DNA of 64,000 nt from Mycobacterium sp. IDR2000157661 (GCF_022317005.1 NZ_CP081006.1:2046001-2110000); one strand, 5' to 3'. Positions 20,843 to 29,229 are shown, counted from the first letter of the stretch. A program made the numbers and translations. The notes: generated by a model not told the origin, from the sequence alone.

Positions 20843-21145
20843 CGCAAAGCGGGCGACGTTCCGAACTGATTTCGGCTCGTCGCCCGCTAGCACGGACACC
20901 GGTTACCAAGCGTGCTCTGGTGGGTTGCGTGGGTGGCCTCGGCGTCTTGTCGATGCGCTACGAACCCGACCCCACCCAAAGGGTCGTCATGGTTGTCCGC
21001 TCTTCGCAAATACGCAAGCCCGCAACACTTTTGCCTATTCCGCGGCATGTGCTCCGCGTGGGTGCCGGGGACCGTGCTGGGGAGCCTGGGTCGGGAGATC
21101 CGAGCCTTCTCTTCCGGCTCGGCCTTGGCCTCACCAAGCTTCCGT
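20843..21145 (-). ncRNA. Ms1/MTS2823 small RNA (RNA polymerase-binding)
   Basis: This ~400-bp gap between the Rv3662c- and Rv3661-like genes is where M. tuberculosis encodes MTS2823 and M. smegmatis encodes Ms1, on the same relative strand. A minus-strand promoter (TTGATG, 17 bp, TACAAA) predicts a start near 21145, and a strong hairpin ends the unit near 20843. The predicted length of ~300 nt matches Ms1. Ms1 is abundant in stationary phase and binds sigma-free RNA polymerase. Boundaries are inferred, not mapped. Confidence 0.85.
20849..20887 (-). terminator. Terminator hairpin of the Ms1 RNA
   Basis: Perfect 9-bp stem GCGGGCGAC/GTCGCCCGC around a 21-nt loop; on the minus strand it is followed by TTTGCGTT. 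It can also end the convergent Rv3662c-like transcript. Confidence 0.75.
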
Positions 21146-21151
21146 GGTTCC

Positions 21152-21180
21152 TTTGTACCCCGTGACCAGCGTCACATCAA
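21152..21180 (-). promoter_or_regulatory. Promoter of the Ms1 RNA
   Basis: On the minus strand: -35 TTGATG (21175-21180), 17-bp spacer, -10 TACAAA (21152-21157). A near-consensus housekeeping-type promoter, fitting a very abundant RNA. Confidence 0.65.
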
Positions 21181-21242
21181 GGCCCAAACCGGGCGTGAAT
21201 TCAGATCGTTACGCCGGCGCCGGCTACCTCACGAAGAGTCGG

Positions 21243-22100
21243 TCAAAAAGCGAAGCGCCGCAACAGCGAATAGGTCAGCGCCCCGGCCGCGAGCGCACTG
21301 ACGCCGACCGCCGCCGTGGTTGCCACGGCAGCACTGGACGGCGCCGGGATGCGGTCGCGCAACGACACCGGTTTGGAGAAACTCAGTACCGGCCATCCGC
21401 GGGCCGCCGCCTCTTTGCGCAACGCGCGATCGGGGTTTACCACGGCCGGGTGGCCGACCGCTTCGAGCATCGGCACATCGGTGCTCGAATCGGAGTAGGC
21501 GTAGCAGTGCTCGAGCGCGTAACCCTCGCGGGCGGCCAGTTCGCGGATGGCCGCGACCTTGCCCGCGCCGTAGCAGTGGAACGCGATCTCGCCGGTGTAC
21601 CTGCCGTCCTCGACGACCATCCGACTGGCCATGGCGTGGGTTGCGCCCAGCGCCCGGGCGATCGGCGCGACGATCTCCTCGCCGGAGGCCGAGACCACGA
21701 CCACGTCACGACCGCACAGCTTGTGATCGGCGATCAACTCCGCCGCCTCGGCGAACACCAGCGGATTTACGATGTCGTGCAGGGTCTCGCCCACGATCGA
21801 CTTCACCTGTTCGACGTCCCAGCCGGCACACATGTTGGTCACATAGGACCGCATCCGATCCATCTGGTCGTGGTCGGCGCCGGACATGAGGAACAGGAAC
21901 TGTGCGTAGGTCGACTTCAGCACGGCACGCCGATTCATTAGCCCCTGCTCGAAAAAGGGTTTGCTGAACGCCAATGTGCTGGATTTCGCAATCACGGTCT
22001 TATCGAGATCGAAGAAGGCCGCGGTGCGCACCGGTCGATCCGTCGGGGCAGTCGTTTGCGGAGTGGTCGACCTCTCGGCCGCCGACTCGGATGCGGTCAC
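21243..22100 (-). CDS. HAD-family phosphatase, SerB-like (Rv3661-like)
   Basis: 285 residues. HAD motif I FFDLDKTVIA (Asp-x-Asp), motif II VVVSASGEE, Lys in GAGKVAAI and motif IV AYSDSSTDVPML are all present, and a hydrophobic C-terminal helix (TTAAVGVSALAAGALTYSLL) suggests membrane attachment. Subfamily IB phosphatases act on phosphoserine or lipid-linked phosphates; substrate unknown. Start taken as GTG at 22100, giving the family length (~287). Confidence 0.83.
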   Translation of the reverse strand: MTASESAAERSTTPQTTAPTDRPVRTAAFFDLDKTVIAKSSTLAFSKPFFEQGLMNRRAVLKSTYAQFLFLMSGADHDQMDRMRSYVTNMCAGWDVEQVKSIVGETLHDIVNPLVFAEAAELIADHKLCGRDVVVVSASGEEIVAPIARALGATHAMASRMVVEDGRYTGEIAFHCYGAGKVAAIRELAAREGYALEHCYAYSDSSTDVPMLEAVGHPAVVNPDRALRKEAAARGWPVLSFSKPVSLRDRIPAPSSAAVATTAAVGVSALAAGALTYSLLRRFAF

Positions 22101-22248
22101 AGCGCCAGCATAGGGTCGGCCGAGTGACAGTTGGCGACAGAGTGTACAAACTGGCAGGTTACGACACCTGCGGGTAAGTGCCGACTTCTCGGATTTCGTG
22201 CTGATTTCGTTAGCAACGAGCACTTGCGCCGTGACGGACTGGCGTGTG

Positions 22249-22254
22249 TATAGT
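22249..22254 (+). promoter_or_regulatory. -10 element of the 6C RNA promoter
   Basis: TATAGT ends 6 bases before the predicted 6C RNA start at 22261. A TTGCGC lies 19 bases upstream and could be a weak -35. Confidence 0.55.
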
Positions 22255-22260
22255 GAGCGT

Positions 22261-22357
22261 TACCCGGCTTATGCTGGGTGTGCATCAGCCCGACCCCCCG
22301 GGGCTGATTCACGACGACCTCCGCCTCCTCCCCCCCTGGCGGGGGTCGTCCCCTTTT
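22261..22357 (+). ncRNA. 6C RNA (B11-type actinobacterial sRNA)
   Basis: Two stem-loops with C-rich loops define the 6C family. Hairpin 1: ATCAGCCC/GGGCTGAT (22284-22308) with six C in the loop. Hairpin 2: GACGACC and CCGCC pairing with GGCGG and GGTCGTC (22313-22350), loop with seven C. A CCCCTTTT tail follows as terminator. The position between the Rv3661-like and ssd genes is the locus of M. tuberculosis B11. 6C RNAs base-pair with G-rich ribosome-binding regions of mRNAs and affect replication and secretion genes. Confidence 0.92.
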
Positions 22358-22517
22358 CGGGGTTCTTCGCAATCCGGATACATCCGCCATTGTCGCGGGG
22401 TTGCGGAACGCGATTTTCGCCTATCCCGGCATCGGGCTTATCCCCAGTACCTGGTCCATCCACAGAGCGGTCAGCGGTCGTCGCGCATCGTCGGTCGGGC
22501 ACCGCAGGGTGGACGCC

Positions 22518-23579
22518 ATGGCTTCGTCGAGTGGATATCTCGCGCTGATCGCCGATCCTGCGTTGCGCGACGACGTCGACCGGGTGTGCGCAGCGGCGGG
22601 CGTCAGCGTGGTGTACGCGGGCGAGCCGTCCAGTCGCAAGGTGTGGACCGGCGCGGCGGCGGTCCTGCTCGACACCGCGGCGGCGCAACGGTGTGTGCGC
22701 AGCGCGCTGCCGCGCCGCCCGCGGGTGATCGTGGTCGGGCGGGCCGAGCCGTGCGCCTCCGACTGGCAGACCGCGATCGCGGTGGGCGCTCAACGGGTGG
22801 TCACCCTGCCTGCGCAGGACGACGTGTTGATGGCCGAGCTCGCCGCGGCCGCGGACGAGGCCGACGAGACCGGACGGCGAGGTGCGGTGGCCGCGGTCAT
22901 CGCAGGCCGCGGCGGCGCCGGAGCGTCGGTGTTCGCAACGGCCCTGGCGCAGTCGACGTCTCAGGCGCTGCTGATCGATGCCGACCCGTGGAGTGGCGGC
23001 ATCGACCTGGTGGCGGGCAGCGAGGCCGAGTCGGGACTGCGCTGGCCGGATCTGCAGCTGCGCGGTGGCCGGCTCAGCTACGGGGCCCTGCGCGAGGCAC
23101 TGCCCCGGTGTCACGGGGTCAGCGTGTTGTCGGGCGGTCGCGCCGGCGGCGAGGTGGAGGCCGCGCCGTTGGGCGCGGTGATCGACGCGGGCAGCCGCGG
23201 CGGCGCGACCGTGGTCTGCGACGTGCCCCGACGCTCGACCGCGGCCGCCGAGACGGCGCTGATCGCAGCGGATCTCGTCGTCGTCATGACCCCCGCCGAC
23301 ATCCGGTCCTGCGCGGCGACCACTGCGGTCGGGCGCTGGGTCTGCTCGCTCAACGCGAATGCGGGCGTGGTGGTGCGGGGGCCTGCGCCGGGCGGGCTGC
23401 GCTCGGTCGACGTCGCCGCGATCGTCGGTTTGCCCCTGCTGGCCGGGATGCGGCCACAACCGGGCGTTGCTCAAAGCCTGGAACGCGGAGGTCTGCGGGT
23501 CGGCACCCGCTCACCGCTGGCGGTCGCGGCGCGCAAGGTGCTGACCACTCTGCACCGGCATCCGGGTGCGGACCGATGA
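22518..23579 (+). CDS. ssd: Septum site-determining protein Ssd, MinD/ParA-like (Rv3660c)
   Basis: 353 residues. The central domain resembles MinD/ParA/CpaE: a degenerate P-loop GGRGGAGASVFATAL (no Lys in the GKT position), IDADPWSGGIDL as switch-like motif and the CpaE-like N-terminal receiver-type region. Ssd in M. tuberculosis affects septum formation. CpaE-type proteins also localise Tad pili, fitting its place as first gene before tadA. ATG at 22518 follows CCGCAGGGTGG; it overlaps tadA by ATGA. Confidence 0.85.
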   Translation: MASSSGYLALIADPALRDDVDRVCAAAGVSVVYAGEPSSRKVWTGAAAVLLDTAAAQRCVRSALPRRPRVIVVGRAEPCASDWQTAIAVGAQRVVTLPAQDDVLMAELAAAADEADETGRRGAVAAVIAGRGGAGASVFATALAQSTSQALLIDADPWSGGIDLVAGSEAESGLRWPDLQLRGGRLSYGALREALPRCHGVSVLSGGRAGGEVEAAPLGAVIDAGSRGGATVVCDVPRRSTAAAETALIAADLVVVMTPADIRSCAATTAVGRWVCSLNANAGVVVRGPAPGGLRSVDVAAIVGLPLLAGMRPQPGVAQSLERGGLRVGTRSPLAVAARKVLTTLHRHPGADR

Positions 23580-24208
23580 ATTCGCCGCTGATCGACCGCG
23601 TCCGCGAACGCCTCGCCGCGGAGTCGGCACCGCTGCGGCCCACCGTCGTCGCCGACGCGATCCGGGCCGAGTCGGGTGGTCTGCTCGGCGACACCGAGGT
23701 GCTCAGCGGTCTGCGGGCACTGCAGACCGAGCTGACCGGCGCCGGCGTGCTCGAGCCGCTGCTGTCCGCCGAGGGCACCACCGACGTGCTCGTCACCGCG
23801 CCGGACGAGGTCTGGGTCGACGACGGGACCGGTTTGCGCCGCAGCGCGGTGCGGTTCGCGGACGAGGAGGCGGTGCGACGGCTCGTTCAGCGGCTGGCGC
23901 TGGCGGCCGGTCGCCGGTTGGACGAGGCGCAGCCGTGGGTGGACGGACAGCTGACCGGCGTCGGCGGCGGTCAGTACACCGTGCGCCTGCATGCGGTGCT
24001 GGCGCCGATCGCCGCGACAGGAACCTGCCTGTCGCTGCGGGTGTTGCGGCCCGCCACCCAGGATCTGGACGCGCTGACGCGGGCGGGCGCCATCGACCCG
24101 AGCGCGGCCGGGCTGCTCGCCGACGTCGTCGGGGCGCGGCTGGCGTTCCTCGTGACCGGCGGAACGGGCGCGGGCAACACGACAACCCACCTATGGCACC
24201 GCAACTAG
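23576..24208 (+). pseudogene. tadA: TadA-type secretion ATPase, N-terminal fragment (Rv3659c-like), split by insertion
   Basis: First 201 codons of a CpaF/TadA ATPase: N-terminal domain, then LAFLVTGGTGAG, where the P-loop should continue with KTT. Instead the frame enters the element at 24178, the lysine codon AAG becomes AAC (Asn), and the frame stops at 24208 after NTTTHLWHRN. The remaining 188 codons resume at 34961. Removing 24178-34960 gives one 388-residue frame with intact GTGAGKTTLL. TadA powers pilus assembly at the membrane. The fragment has no catalytic site and should be inactive. Confidence 0.92.
24154..24199. other. attL: left junction of the integrative element
   Basis: Host tadA sequence runs to the shared AA at 24176-24177; element sequence begins at 24178. 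The 22 element bases 24178-24199 (ending TATGGCAC) are an imperfect inverted repeat, 16 of 22 matching, of the 22 bases before the right-hand AA (34937-34958, beginning GTGCCACA). This is the expected symmetry of a serine-integrase attP around a 2-bp core. Confidence 0.85.
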
Positions 24209-24246
24209 TGCGACAAGGGGCGCGCCGGTCGGCTTACGCTCAGGCA

Positions 24247-24399
24247 ATGCGGGACCGCAACACGATCGACTCCGAACTGAGGTTGGTCGCGGCGGTGCGG
24301 CGCACCTGCTCCGAACTGGGTGCCCCGAATCCGTCGACTACCGTCCTGGACGAACTGCTCGACGAGCGCAACGCCGGCAGCCGCAATGCCTCGCTTTGA
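24247..24399 (+). CDS. Small element protein, 50 aa, hypothetical
   Basis: MRDRNTIDSELRLVAAVRRT begins a 50-residue, mostly helical, charged protein from an ATG at 24247. The Glu/Arg pattern and LDELLDERN ending resemble short proteins often found in actinobacterial mobile regions, but I cannot name a function. It is the only gene of the element on the plus strand and converges with the endonuclease gene 25 bases away. Confidence 0.5.
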   Translation: MRDRNTIDSELRLVAAVRRTCSELGAPNPSTTVLDELLDERNAGSRNASL

Positions 24400-24423
24400 G
24401 CGCGGGCCGGTCGCCGGCAACGG

Positions 24424-25506
24424 CTAGATTTCGCTCCACGAAAGTTCGTTGCCGGGTTCGTCGAGAAACCAGCAATACGTCCCGCTCGCAATGTCTTTCA
24501 GCCGCCGGCGGATGGTTGGAGCGTTGCGAGATGCGAACGCGGACAGGAATTGCAACTGCTCCGGTGCGATGTACTGCTCGACCGCCCACTCGGTCAGGTT
24601 CTCTTTGCGCGTCTCGTTGATCTCGCCGTCCGTCGCGACTGCTTCGACGATCCAGAACGTCGCCGGCGTGACGCCGACATCGACGACGATCGCGTCGGGC
24701 AGCACGGACGAGACGTTGATCGAAATGCCGATCTGAGCCAGCACGGCCTGATCCGCGACGTACAGCTTGTCGCCGGACTGGCTGATGGCGAGCACTACCG
24801 GCGTGGCAAGCCGTGCGGGTGCCCACTGTTCGATCACGCCCTTGAGGATCATCGACGACACGCCGGGGTCGAGCACCCGTTGTCCGTATCCCGGAAGCTG
24901 GACGGTGACTTCGTGCTCCGCTTTCGCCAGGGCGCTCGCGTAGTGCAGTTTCAATTTCGCGCCGGGGTTCAGGTGCGCGTCCTGCCAGTCGGCGATCGCC
25001 GCGTCGAGCGCGTCGCCGTCGAGCGCGGGATCGAACAGGCCGGCGAACGAAGCGGTCAGCGCCCAGCGGGGCAGCGAACTGCTCGTCGCGATGCCCGCAC
25101 GCAGCCGCGCCGCGCCGTTCTCGCGCCACTTCGGCCAGATTTCGTCGCGCAGCGTCTCGCGGGTGGTGTCTGCGTACCAAGGGTGGTGACTGTCGCCCCA
25201 CTCCTGGACCAGCGTCTCTATCCGCCGTCGGCCGACTGCCGCGGCGGCAGCGTAGGCCAGGCGCTCGTCGTCGCTGGTGTGAGCGTGGATCGTGTCGGAC
25301 ATCCACAGCACTGTTGACGGCCTGCTCCACACGTTCTCCGGTTCGGGGGCGCCCTCGTCGTCGACCACTGCGCCGACGTAGATCATCGCGGCGACGCCGG
25401 CCGCGGCTAGCGGGTTGGACAGCACCGCGTCGAACGCTTCGGGCGGGAAGATTCTCACCAGTCGTTCGCGAACGTGATCGCGGTCGACGACGGGCCGCAG
25501 CGTCAT
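24424..25506 (-). CDS. BsuBI/PstI-family restriction endonuclease
   Basis: 360 residues. The C-terminal ~120 residues match the BsuBI/PstI endonuclease domain: LPDAIVVDV (Asp about 271), then FWIVEAVATDGEI (Glu about 288) as the PD-(D/E)xK-type site, a conserved Arg/Lys stretch, and the terminal CWFLDEPGNELSW motif. The N-terminal part (VRERLVRIFPPEAF) fits the family's helical domain. Known members cut CTGCAG; the specificity here is inferred. ATG at 25506 overlaps the methyltransferase stop (ATGA), so enzyme and protector are coupled. Confidence 0.82.
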   Translation of the reverse strand: MTLRPVVDRDHVRERLVRIFPPEAFDAVLSNPLAAAGVAAMIYVGAVVDDEGAPEPENVWSRPSTVLWMSDTIHAHTSDDERLAYAAAAAVGRRRIETLVQEWGDSHHPWYADTTRETLRDEIWPKWRENGAARLRAGIATSSSLPRWALTASFAGLFDPALDGDALDAAIADWQDAHLNPGAKLKLHYASALAKAEHEVTVQLPGYGQRVLDPGVSSMILKGVIEQWAPARLATPVVLAISQSGDKLYVADQAVLAQIGISINVSSVLPDAIVVDVGVTPATFWIVEAVATDGEINETRKENLTEWAVEQYIAPEQLQFLSAFASRNAPTIRRRLKDIASGTYCWFLDEPGNELSWSEI

Positions 25507-27224
25507 GCGCTCACCGGCCGATACGCGCGAGCGACGGCCGCGTCGAAGTCGGCCGCGCCGAGGTCCGCCCATCCGGCTATGACGTCTGGCTCAGGCAGCG
25601 GCAGGGCCTCAAGTTCGTAGGCGCTCACCGCGACGCTGCCAGACAGGCAGCGCAGAACCCGATCGGTCGTGACGGTGGCGAGTAGGCGTGCGAGCAGGTC
25701 GGCCGGCACCGCTTGCGACTGGCCGCGGGCGGCGCGGATGACGTTCACATGGTTCTCGACGACGACGCGACCGCCCCATTCGGCGAGGACGTCGGCCGTC
25801 AGGTGAGCGGCGACCAGCCGGCGCGTCTGCTCGGGCGCCGTGGTGCGCTGCACCAGGACGGCCGGTTCGGTCAGCACCATGACGTGTTCGTCGTTGCCGC
25901 GCAGTTTCAGGTAGCGCGTCGAGTCCCGCGCTGCGTCGCGATGGACCTTGCCGCCGTCGATGTCAGCTGCCCACAGCACCGGCACCCGGCCGGCGCCCGG
26001 TCGCGACACAAGGTCCGCCTTGCGCCGATTCCACACCAGCGGACCCGTCGACACGCGCCAGCCGACCGACCGGAGATTTGTCCGCATGCCGATCGCCGCC
26101 GCTGCGGTCGGTGCGTCGTCGGAGTGACGGGGCAGCAGCCACGGCAGGACACCGCGCGGCGATCGCACGGTGGCGACCTCGCTGGTCTGCGGCCCGATCG
26201 TCGAGATAGTGACCCGCCGGACCCGCTTGCTACTGAACGTCGCCAGGCACGTCTCTTGCAGGACGCCGCCGAACGATCCGCTCCGGTCGGCGACGAACGC
26301 AATCTCGCGAAGCGGCGCCTGGTCGGCGAGCACCCGCCGCAGGTTCTCGAAGTACCGGCCGGCCAGGAACGACGTCGGGACGAGCGCGGACAGAACGCCG
26401 TCGCCGGCGATCGCGTCGAGGCCGGTCGCCATGAACAGGCCGTACAGGTTCGCGTGGCCGTAGAGCGACTCGGCGAAGCGCTCGCGCTCGGCCGATCCGA
26501 GTCGGACGCGGCCATACGGCGGGTTCATCACGGTTGCCAGCGTCGGCACGTCAGCCGGTGCGAGCCCGTCGCCGACCGCGGCCAAGGCGGGCAGCGGGCG
26601 CCGGCGTGCTCGCGGCGTGCGCGCCAGAATTGGCAGCATCTCCGACGCGAGCAGGACGTTCGCGAGCCAGACGGCGTTCTCGTCGGTGTCGGTGCCGGCG
26701 ATGACGTTCGGCAGGCCGGCGAGCGCGAGTTGCGCGTCAACGCGCGCGGCGGCGCCCAGGTGCTCGCGCAGGATAGGCAGCAGCAGGGCGCCGGCGCCGC
26801 ACGCCGGGTCACGCACCAGCCCGCTCAGAGCTTGCGGGCGCTTCCACCCGAGAGCCCGCTTGGTCATCGCCCACAGGGTGTCGGCGAGCACCTTGGACGT
26901 GTAGTGCCGGCCGTGCTGCGCGCGGTCCTTCGGGTCAAGCTGGGAGACGTAGAGCATGCCCAGTTCCTCGGCCGTCGTGCCGGCCAAGTCGACGGCGGCA
27001 GCGTCACCGGCCCAAGCTGGCATCGGAGTGTCGGCGATCGCCCAGTCGACTTCGAGCCACTGCCCGGACAGGCCGGCCGCGCGAGCGCGCGTTGCCCACC
27101 ACGCCGGCACGCCGGCCAGGACCGACGCCGCGGCCGGGGTGATGGCGTTAGAAGTGACAGGAGTCGACGAGGTTCGATTCGTTCGGGCCGACCGCGCCGG
27201 CATGGGTTCCGGCAACGCTGTCAC
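25503..27224 (-). CDS. N6-adenine DNA methyltransferase of the restriction-modification pair
   Basis: 573 residues. SAM-binding motif I is DPACGAG (139-145), catalytic motif IV is NPPY (234-237), and GRHYTS near residue 105 is the usual N-terminal turn, so this is a gamma-type N6-adenine methyltransferase related to M.BsuBI/M.PstI. The C-terminal half (target recognition) has several Trp and Arg-rich motifs. It would methylate the site recognised by the downstream nuclease. GTG at 27224 gives MTALPEP; the gene precedes the nuclease in one leftward unit. Confidence 0.87.
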   Translation of the reverse strand: MTALPEPMPARSARTNRTSSTPVTSNAITPAAASVLAGVPAWWATRARAAGLSGQWLEVDWAIADTPMPAWAGDAAAVDLAGTTAEELGMLYVSQLDPKDRAQHGRHYTSKVLADTLWAMTKRALGWKRPQALSGLVRDPACGAGALLLPILREHLGAAARVDAQLALAGLPNVIAGTDTDENAVWLANVLLASEMLPILARTPRARRRPLPALAAVGDGLAPADVPTLATVMNPPYGRVRLGSAERERFAESLYGHANLYGLFMATGLDAIAGDGVLSALVPTSFLAGRYFENLRRVLADQAPLREIAFVADRSGSFGGVLQETCLATFSSKRVRRVTISTIGPQTSEVATVRSPRGVLPWLLPRHSDDAPTAAAAIGMRTNLRSVGWRVSTGPLVWNRRKADLVSRPGAGRVPVLWAADIDGGKVHRDAARDSTRYLKLRGNDEHVMVLTEPAVLVQRTTAPEQTRRLVAAHLTADVLAEWGGRVVVENHVNVIRAARGQSQAVPADLLARLLATVTTDRVLRCLSGSVAVSAYELEALPLPEPDVIAGWADLGAADFDAAVARAYRPVSA

Positions 27225-27301
27225 CTGTCACCCCCGCGCGTCACATGTCGTATCTTCGCAAACGGGTCCGTCAGCCGAGCGTGCTACGCGCCGTCGCGGT
27301 C

Positions 27302-27499
27302 CTAGTTTCTGCTCACGGCTTCGCGGTATCGCGCCATCGCCGGCCCGGTCTCGACGCGGACGCGCAGCATCCGCATGTACCCGCGCATCCACAGCTGCGG
27401 CAGCACCAGCGACTCGCCGCCGGCGTAGGGGTTGCGGTCGCCAGGCTCGGCGAGCGAGCCCGAGTAGAGCGCGAACATGTACTCAGCGCGCCTGCTCAC
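27302..27499 (-). CDS. Small element protein, possible ribosome-modulation-factor-like
   Basis: 65 residues from a GTG at 27499. The core NPYAGGESLVLPQLWMRGYM, with NPY, a Trp and a GY, resembles the RMF-like proteins of actinobacterial genomes and phages (NPY..L..W..G). The match is by eye only. It lies 4 bases after a tiny membrane-protein frame and 77 bases before the methyltransferase. Confidence 0.5.
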   Translation of the reverse strand: MSRRAEYMFALYSGSLAEPGDRNPYAGGESLVLPQLWMRGYMRMLRVRVETGPAMARYREAVSRN

Positions 27500-27503
27500 C
27501 CGA

Positions 27504-27602
27504 TCAGGATGCAGGCTTGTGCGCCCGGAACGTCGGACCCACGCCGACGACGAGGGCCAGGACCACGACGGCGACCAGGCCGGCCGGTCCGCCGGCGCTC
27601 AC
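27504..27602 (-). CDS. Possible 32-aa single-TM peptide
   Basis: GTG at 27602 overlaps the stop of the zinc-ribbon gene (GTGA) and the frame ends 4 bases before the next GTG at 27499. The peptide starts MSAGGPAGLVAVVVLALVVG, a single hydrophobic helix followed by a basic tail ending HKPAS. Tight packing between two genes supports it; size and lack of homology leave doubt. Confidence 0.42.
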   Translation of the reverse strand: MSAGGPAGLVAVVVLALVVGVGPTFRAHKPAS

Positions 27603-27910
27603 GTCAGCGACTCGTCGGGCGTCGCGGCGACCGCTTCCCGCACCTTCCGGCCGTACCGCGAGCGCAACCCGGTCCCAGTGCGCCTGCGGTACTCAGCGCG
27701 ATACACCCGAGCCCCCGCCGCGGCCCACGCGCGGCACTCGTCGCAGCGGCAGCCCTCCCGCCGGTATCCCGTCCGCGTGCCGTGCTCCCACGGCGCCGCG
27801 TCGGCCGTCACGCAGCGCCCGCACCGGCGCCGGCCGGCCGGCGCGCTATCGGGGTACGTCGGCACCAGCCGGCCGCACCTGATGCACGGCACGTCAGCAC
27901 GGCGGGGCAT
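27599..27910 (-). CDS. Zinc-ribbon phage-type protein
   Basis: 103 residues. Cys pairs CIRCG and CGRC, then HGTRTGYRREGCRCDECRAW. The HGT-x-GY-x-GCRC-x-x-C pattern is common in actinobacteriophage HNH or zinc-finger proteins, but no HNH catalytic motif is present here. Probably DNA- or RNA-binding. Its ATG at 27910 has GGAAGGA upstream on the minus strand. Confidence 0.6.
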   Translation of the reverse strand: MPRRADVPCIRCGRLVPTYPDSAPAGRRRCGRCVTADAAPWEHGTRTGYRREGCRCDECRAWAAAGARVYRAEYRRRTGTGLRSRYGRKVREAVAATPDESLT

Positions 27911-28017
27911 CCTGCGTCCTTCCAGCGGTTTGTTTTTTTGGGGAAAGCCAGGGGGGGCGACGCCTAAGCCACGAGGGGCGGCGTGGGGCGGGGGTGGGGG
28001 TTACCCGCCCTGGGTGG

Positions 28018-28374
28018 TCATGGTTGGTCGTCGCCGTCGGCCGCGGCCAGGTCGAGCAGTTGGCCGGCCTCGGCTACCAGCCGCGTGATGTTGGCCGGCT
28101 GCGATCCGGCGCGTGGGTAGACCTCGACGTGGCCCAAGCGGTCGCCGGCGTTGTCGACGGCCTGGACGCCGACGATGAGCACGGCGTCCACTGGCACGGT
28201 GTTCTGGTCGGTGTCGTCGTCGTGTGCGATCGCGAACGCTGCGTCGATCGCTTCGTCGAGCAGCGCGAACGCCTCGCGATCTTCGTGGACTGTGCTCACG
28301 TCCTGGTCCTCGTCGTCGTGGTGGTTGGCCGTGCGGCCGGCGCGCCCCTCGGCGTCCCCATTGGGCGGCGCCAT
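28018..28374 (-). CDS. Hypothetical acidic element protein
   Basis: 118 residues from ATG at 28374, or 92 from a GTG at 28296 with a better-spaced GAGGA. The first 26 residues are Asp/Glu/His-rich and look disordered. The rest, DREAFALLDEAIDAAFAIAH and an AVLIVGVQAVD strand, looks like a compact domain seen in mycobacteriophage-type proteins. No function recognised. 45 bases after the 262-residue gene on the same strand. Confidence 0.55.
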   Translation of the reverse strand: MAPPNGDAEGRAGRTANHHDDEDQDVSTVHEDREAFALLDEAIDAAFAIAHDDDTDQNTVPVDAVLIVGVQAVDNAGDRLGHVEVYPRAGSQPANITRLVAEAGQLLDLAAADGDDQP

Positions 28375-28419
28375 GGCGCTCCCGATGCGCCAGCCGCACG
28401 GCTGCTTGTGACCGGCTAA

Positions 28420-29208
28420 CTAGGTCTGAGCGACCCGCTGCTTGCGTTGCTCGGCCTGCTCGGCTTGGGCGGCTTCGCGTTGCCGCTCGTAGTTGGCGAC
28501 ACGTTCGGCGAACCCGGTAATCGTGGCCAACTCGACTGGGATGCCGTGCTGCGCAAGCAACCACGGCGTCACTTCGGTTCGCTCGCGGAGGGCCTCGTCG
28601 CGGATCGACGCGAACTCGAGAAGGCCGATGTCGGGCGTGATGGCCAGCACCCGAGTGTGGCTTGAGAACCTCTGCCCTGCTGTCTGCACCAGGGCAATGA
28701 AACCTCGCTCGGCAGCAGCCCAGAGTTTCACGGCGATCTGAGCGTTACTCAGGTGCTTCATGCCCTCGACGGTGAGCGTCGCGACCTGATCGGTGTTGGC
28801 CAGATTGTGACCAGGTAGGGCTTCGGCGGCGTCGGCCAGGGCCTCGGCGTGCGGCGTCAGAAACTCTGCCCACGAGGCCAGGATGTCGTCGGCGTAGTCC
28901 AGGAGCGCGGCGTGGCTGATTTCCTTTCTGCGCTGGTCGGCGTCCATTTCGATGCCGCCGGCGGTGAGGTTCCGGTCGAACATCATCCGCTGCACGGTTG
29001 TGTCGGTGTGGACGTCGCGGCCGGCTTCGATCGCGTCGAGGACGGCGGCGTTGAGTTGGCTCGCGGAGGTTTCGCGGAATCGGTCGGCGCCGGCGACGAT
29101 GGCGCGGGCTCTGTCGAGTTCGGCGATGTATGCGGCGGGTAGTGAAACCCCAAGTGTTTCAGCGGTTTTGGTGACGACAGTCAGGGTCGATCGGAGGGTG
29201 ATGTCCAT
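28420..29208 (-). CDS. Hypothetical helical element protein
   Basis: 262 residues from an ATG at 29208. Predominantly helical; N-terminal DITLRSTLTVVTKTAETLGV looks like a short amphipathic region, and the C-terminus (YERQREAAQAEQAEQRKQRV) is a charged, likely coiled-coil tail. I do not recognise a family. It follows the 107-residue gene by 21 bases in the leftward operon. Confidence 0.6.
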   Translation of the reverse strand: MDITLRSTLTVVTKTAETLGVSLPAAYIAELDRARAIVAGADRFRETSASQLNAAVLDAIEAGRDVHTDTTVQRMMFDRNLTAGGIEMDADQRRKEISHAALLDYADDILASWAEFLTPHAEALADAAEALPGHNLANTDQVATLTVEGMKHLSNAQIAVKLWAAAERGFIALVQTAGQRFSSHTRVLAITPDIGLLEFASIRDEALRERTEVTPWLLAQHGIPVELATITGFAERVANYERQREAAQAEQAEQRKQRVAQT

Positions 29209-29229
29209 GGTTGTGGGCTGCCTTTCGGG

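Noticed and set aside
24178..24183. ACGAC (24179-24183 and 34962-34966) as the att core
   Set aside because: A crossover there would leave AAC (Asn) in the host P-loop after excision and breaks the inverted-repeat symmetry; the AA core explains both.
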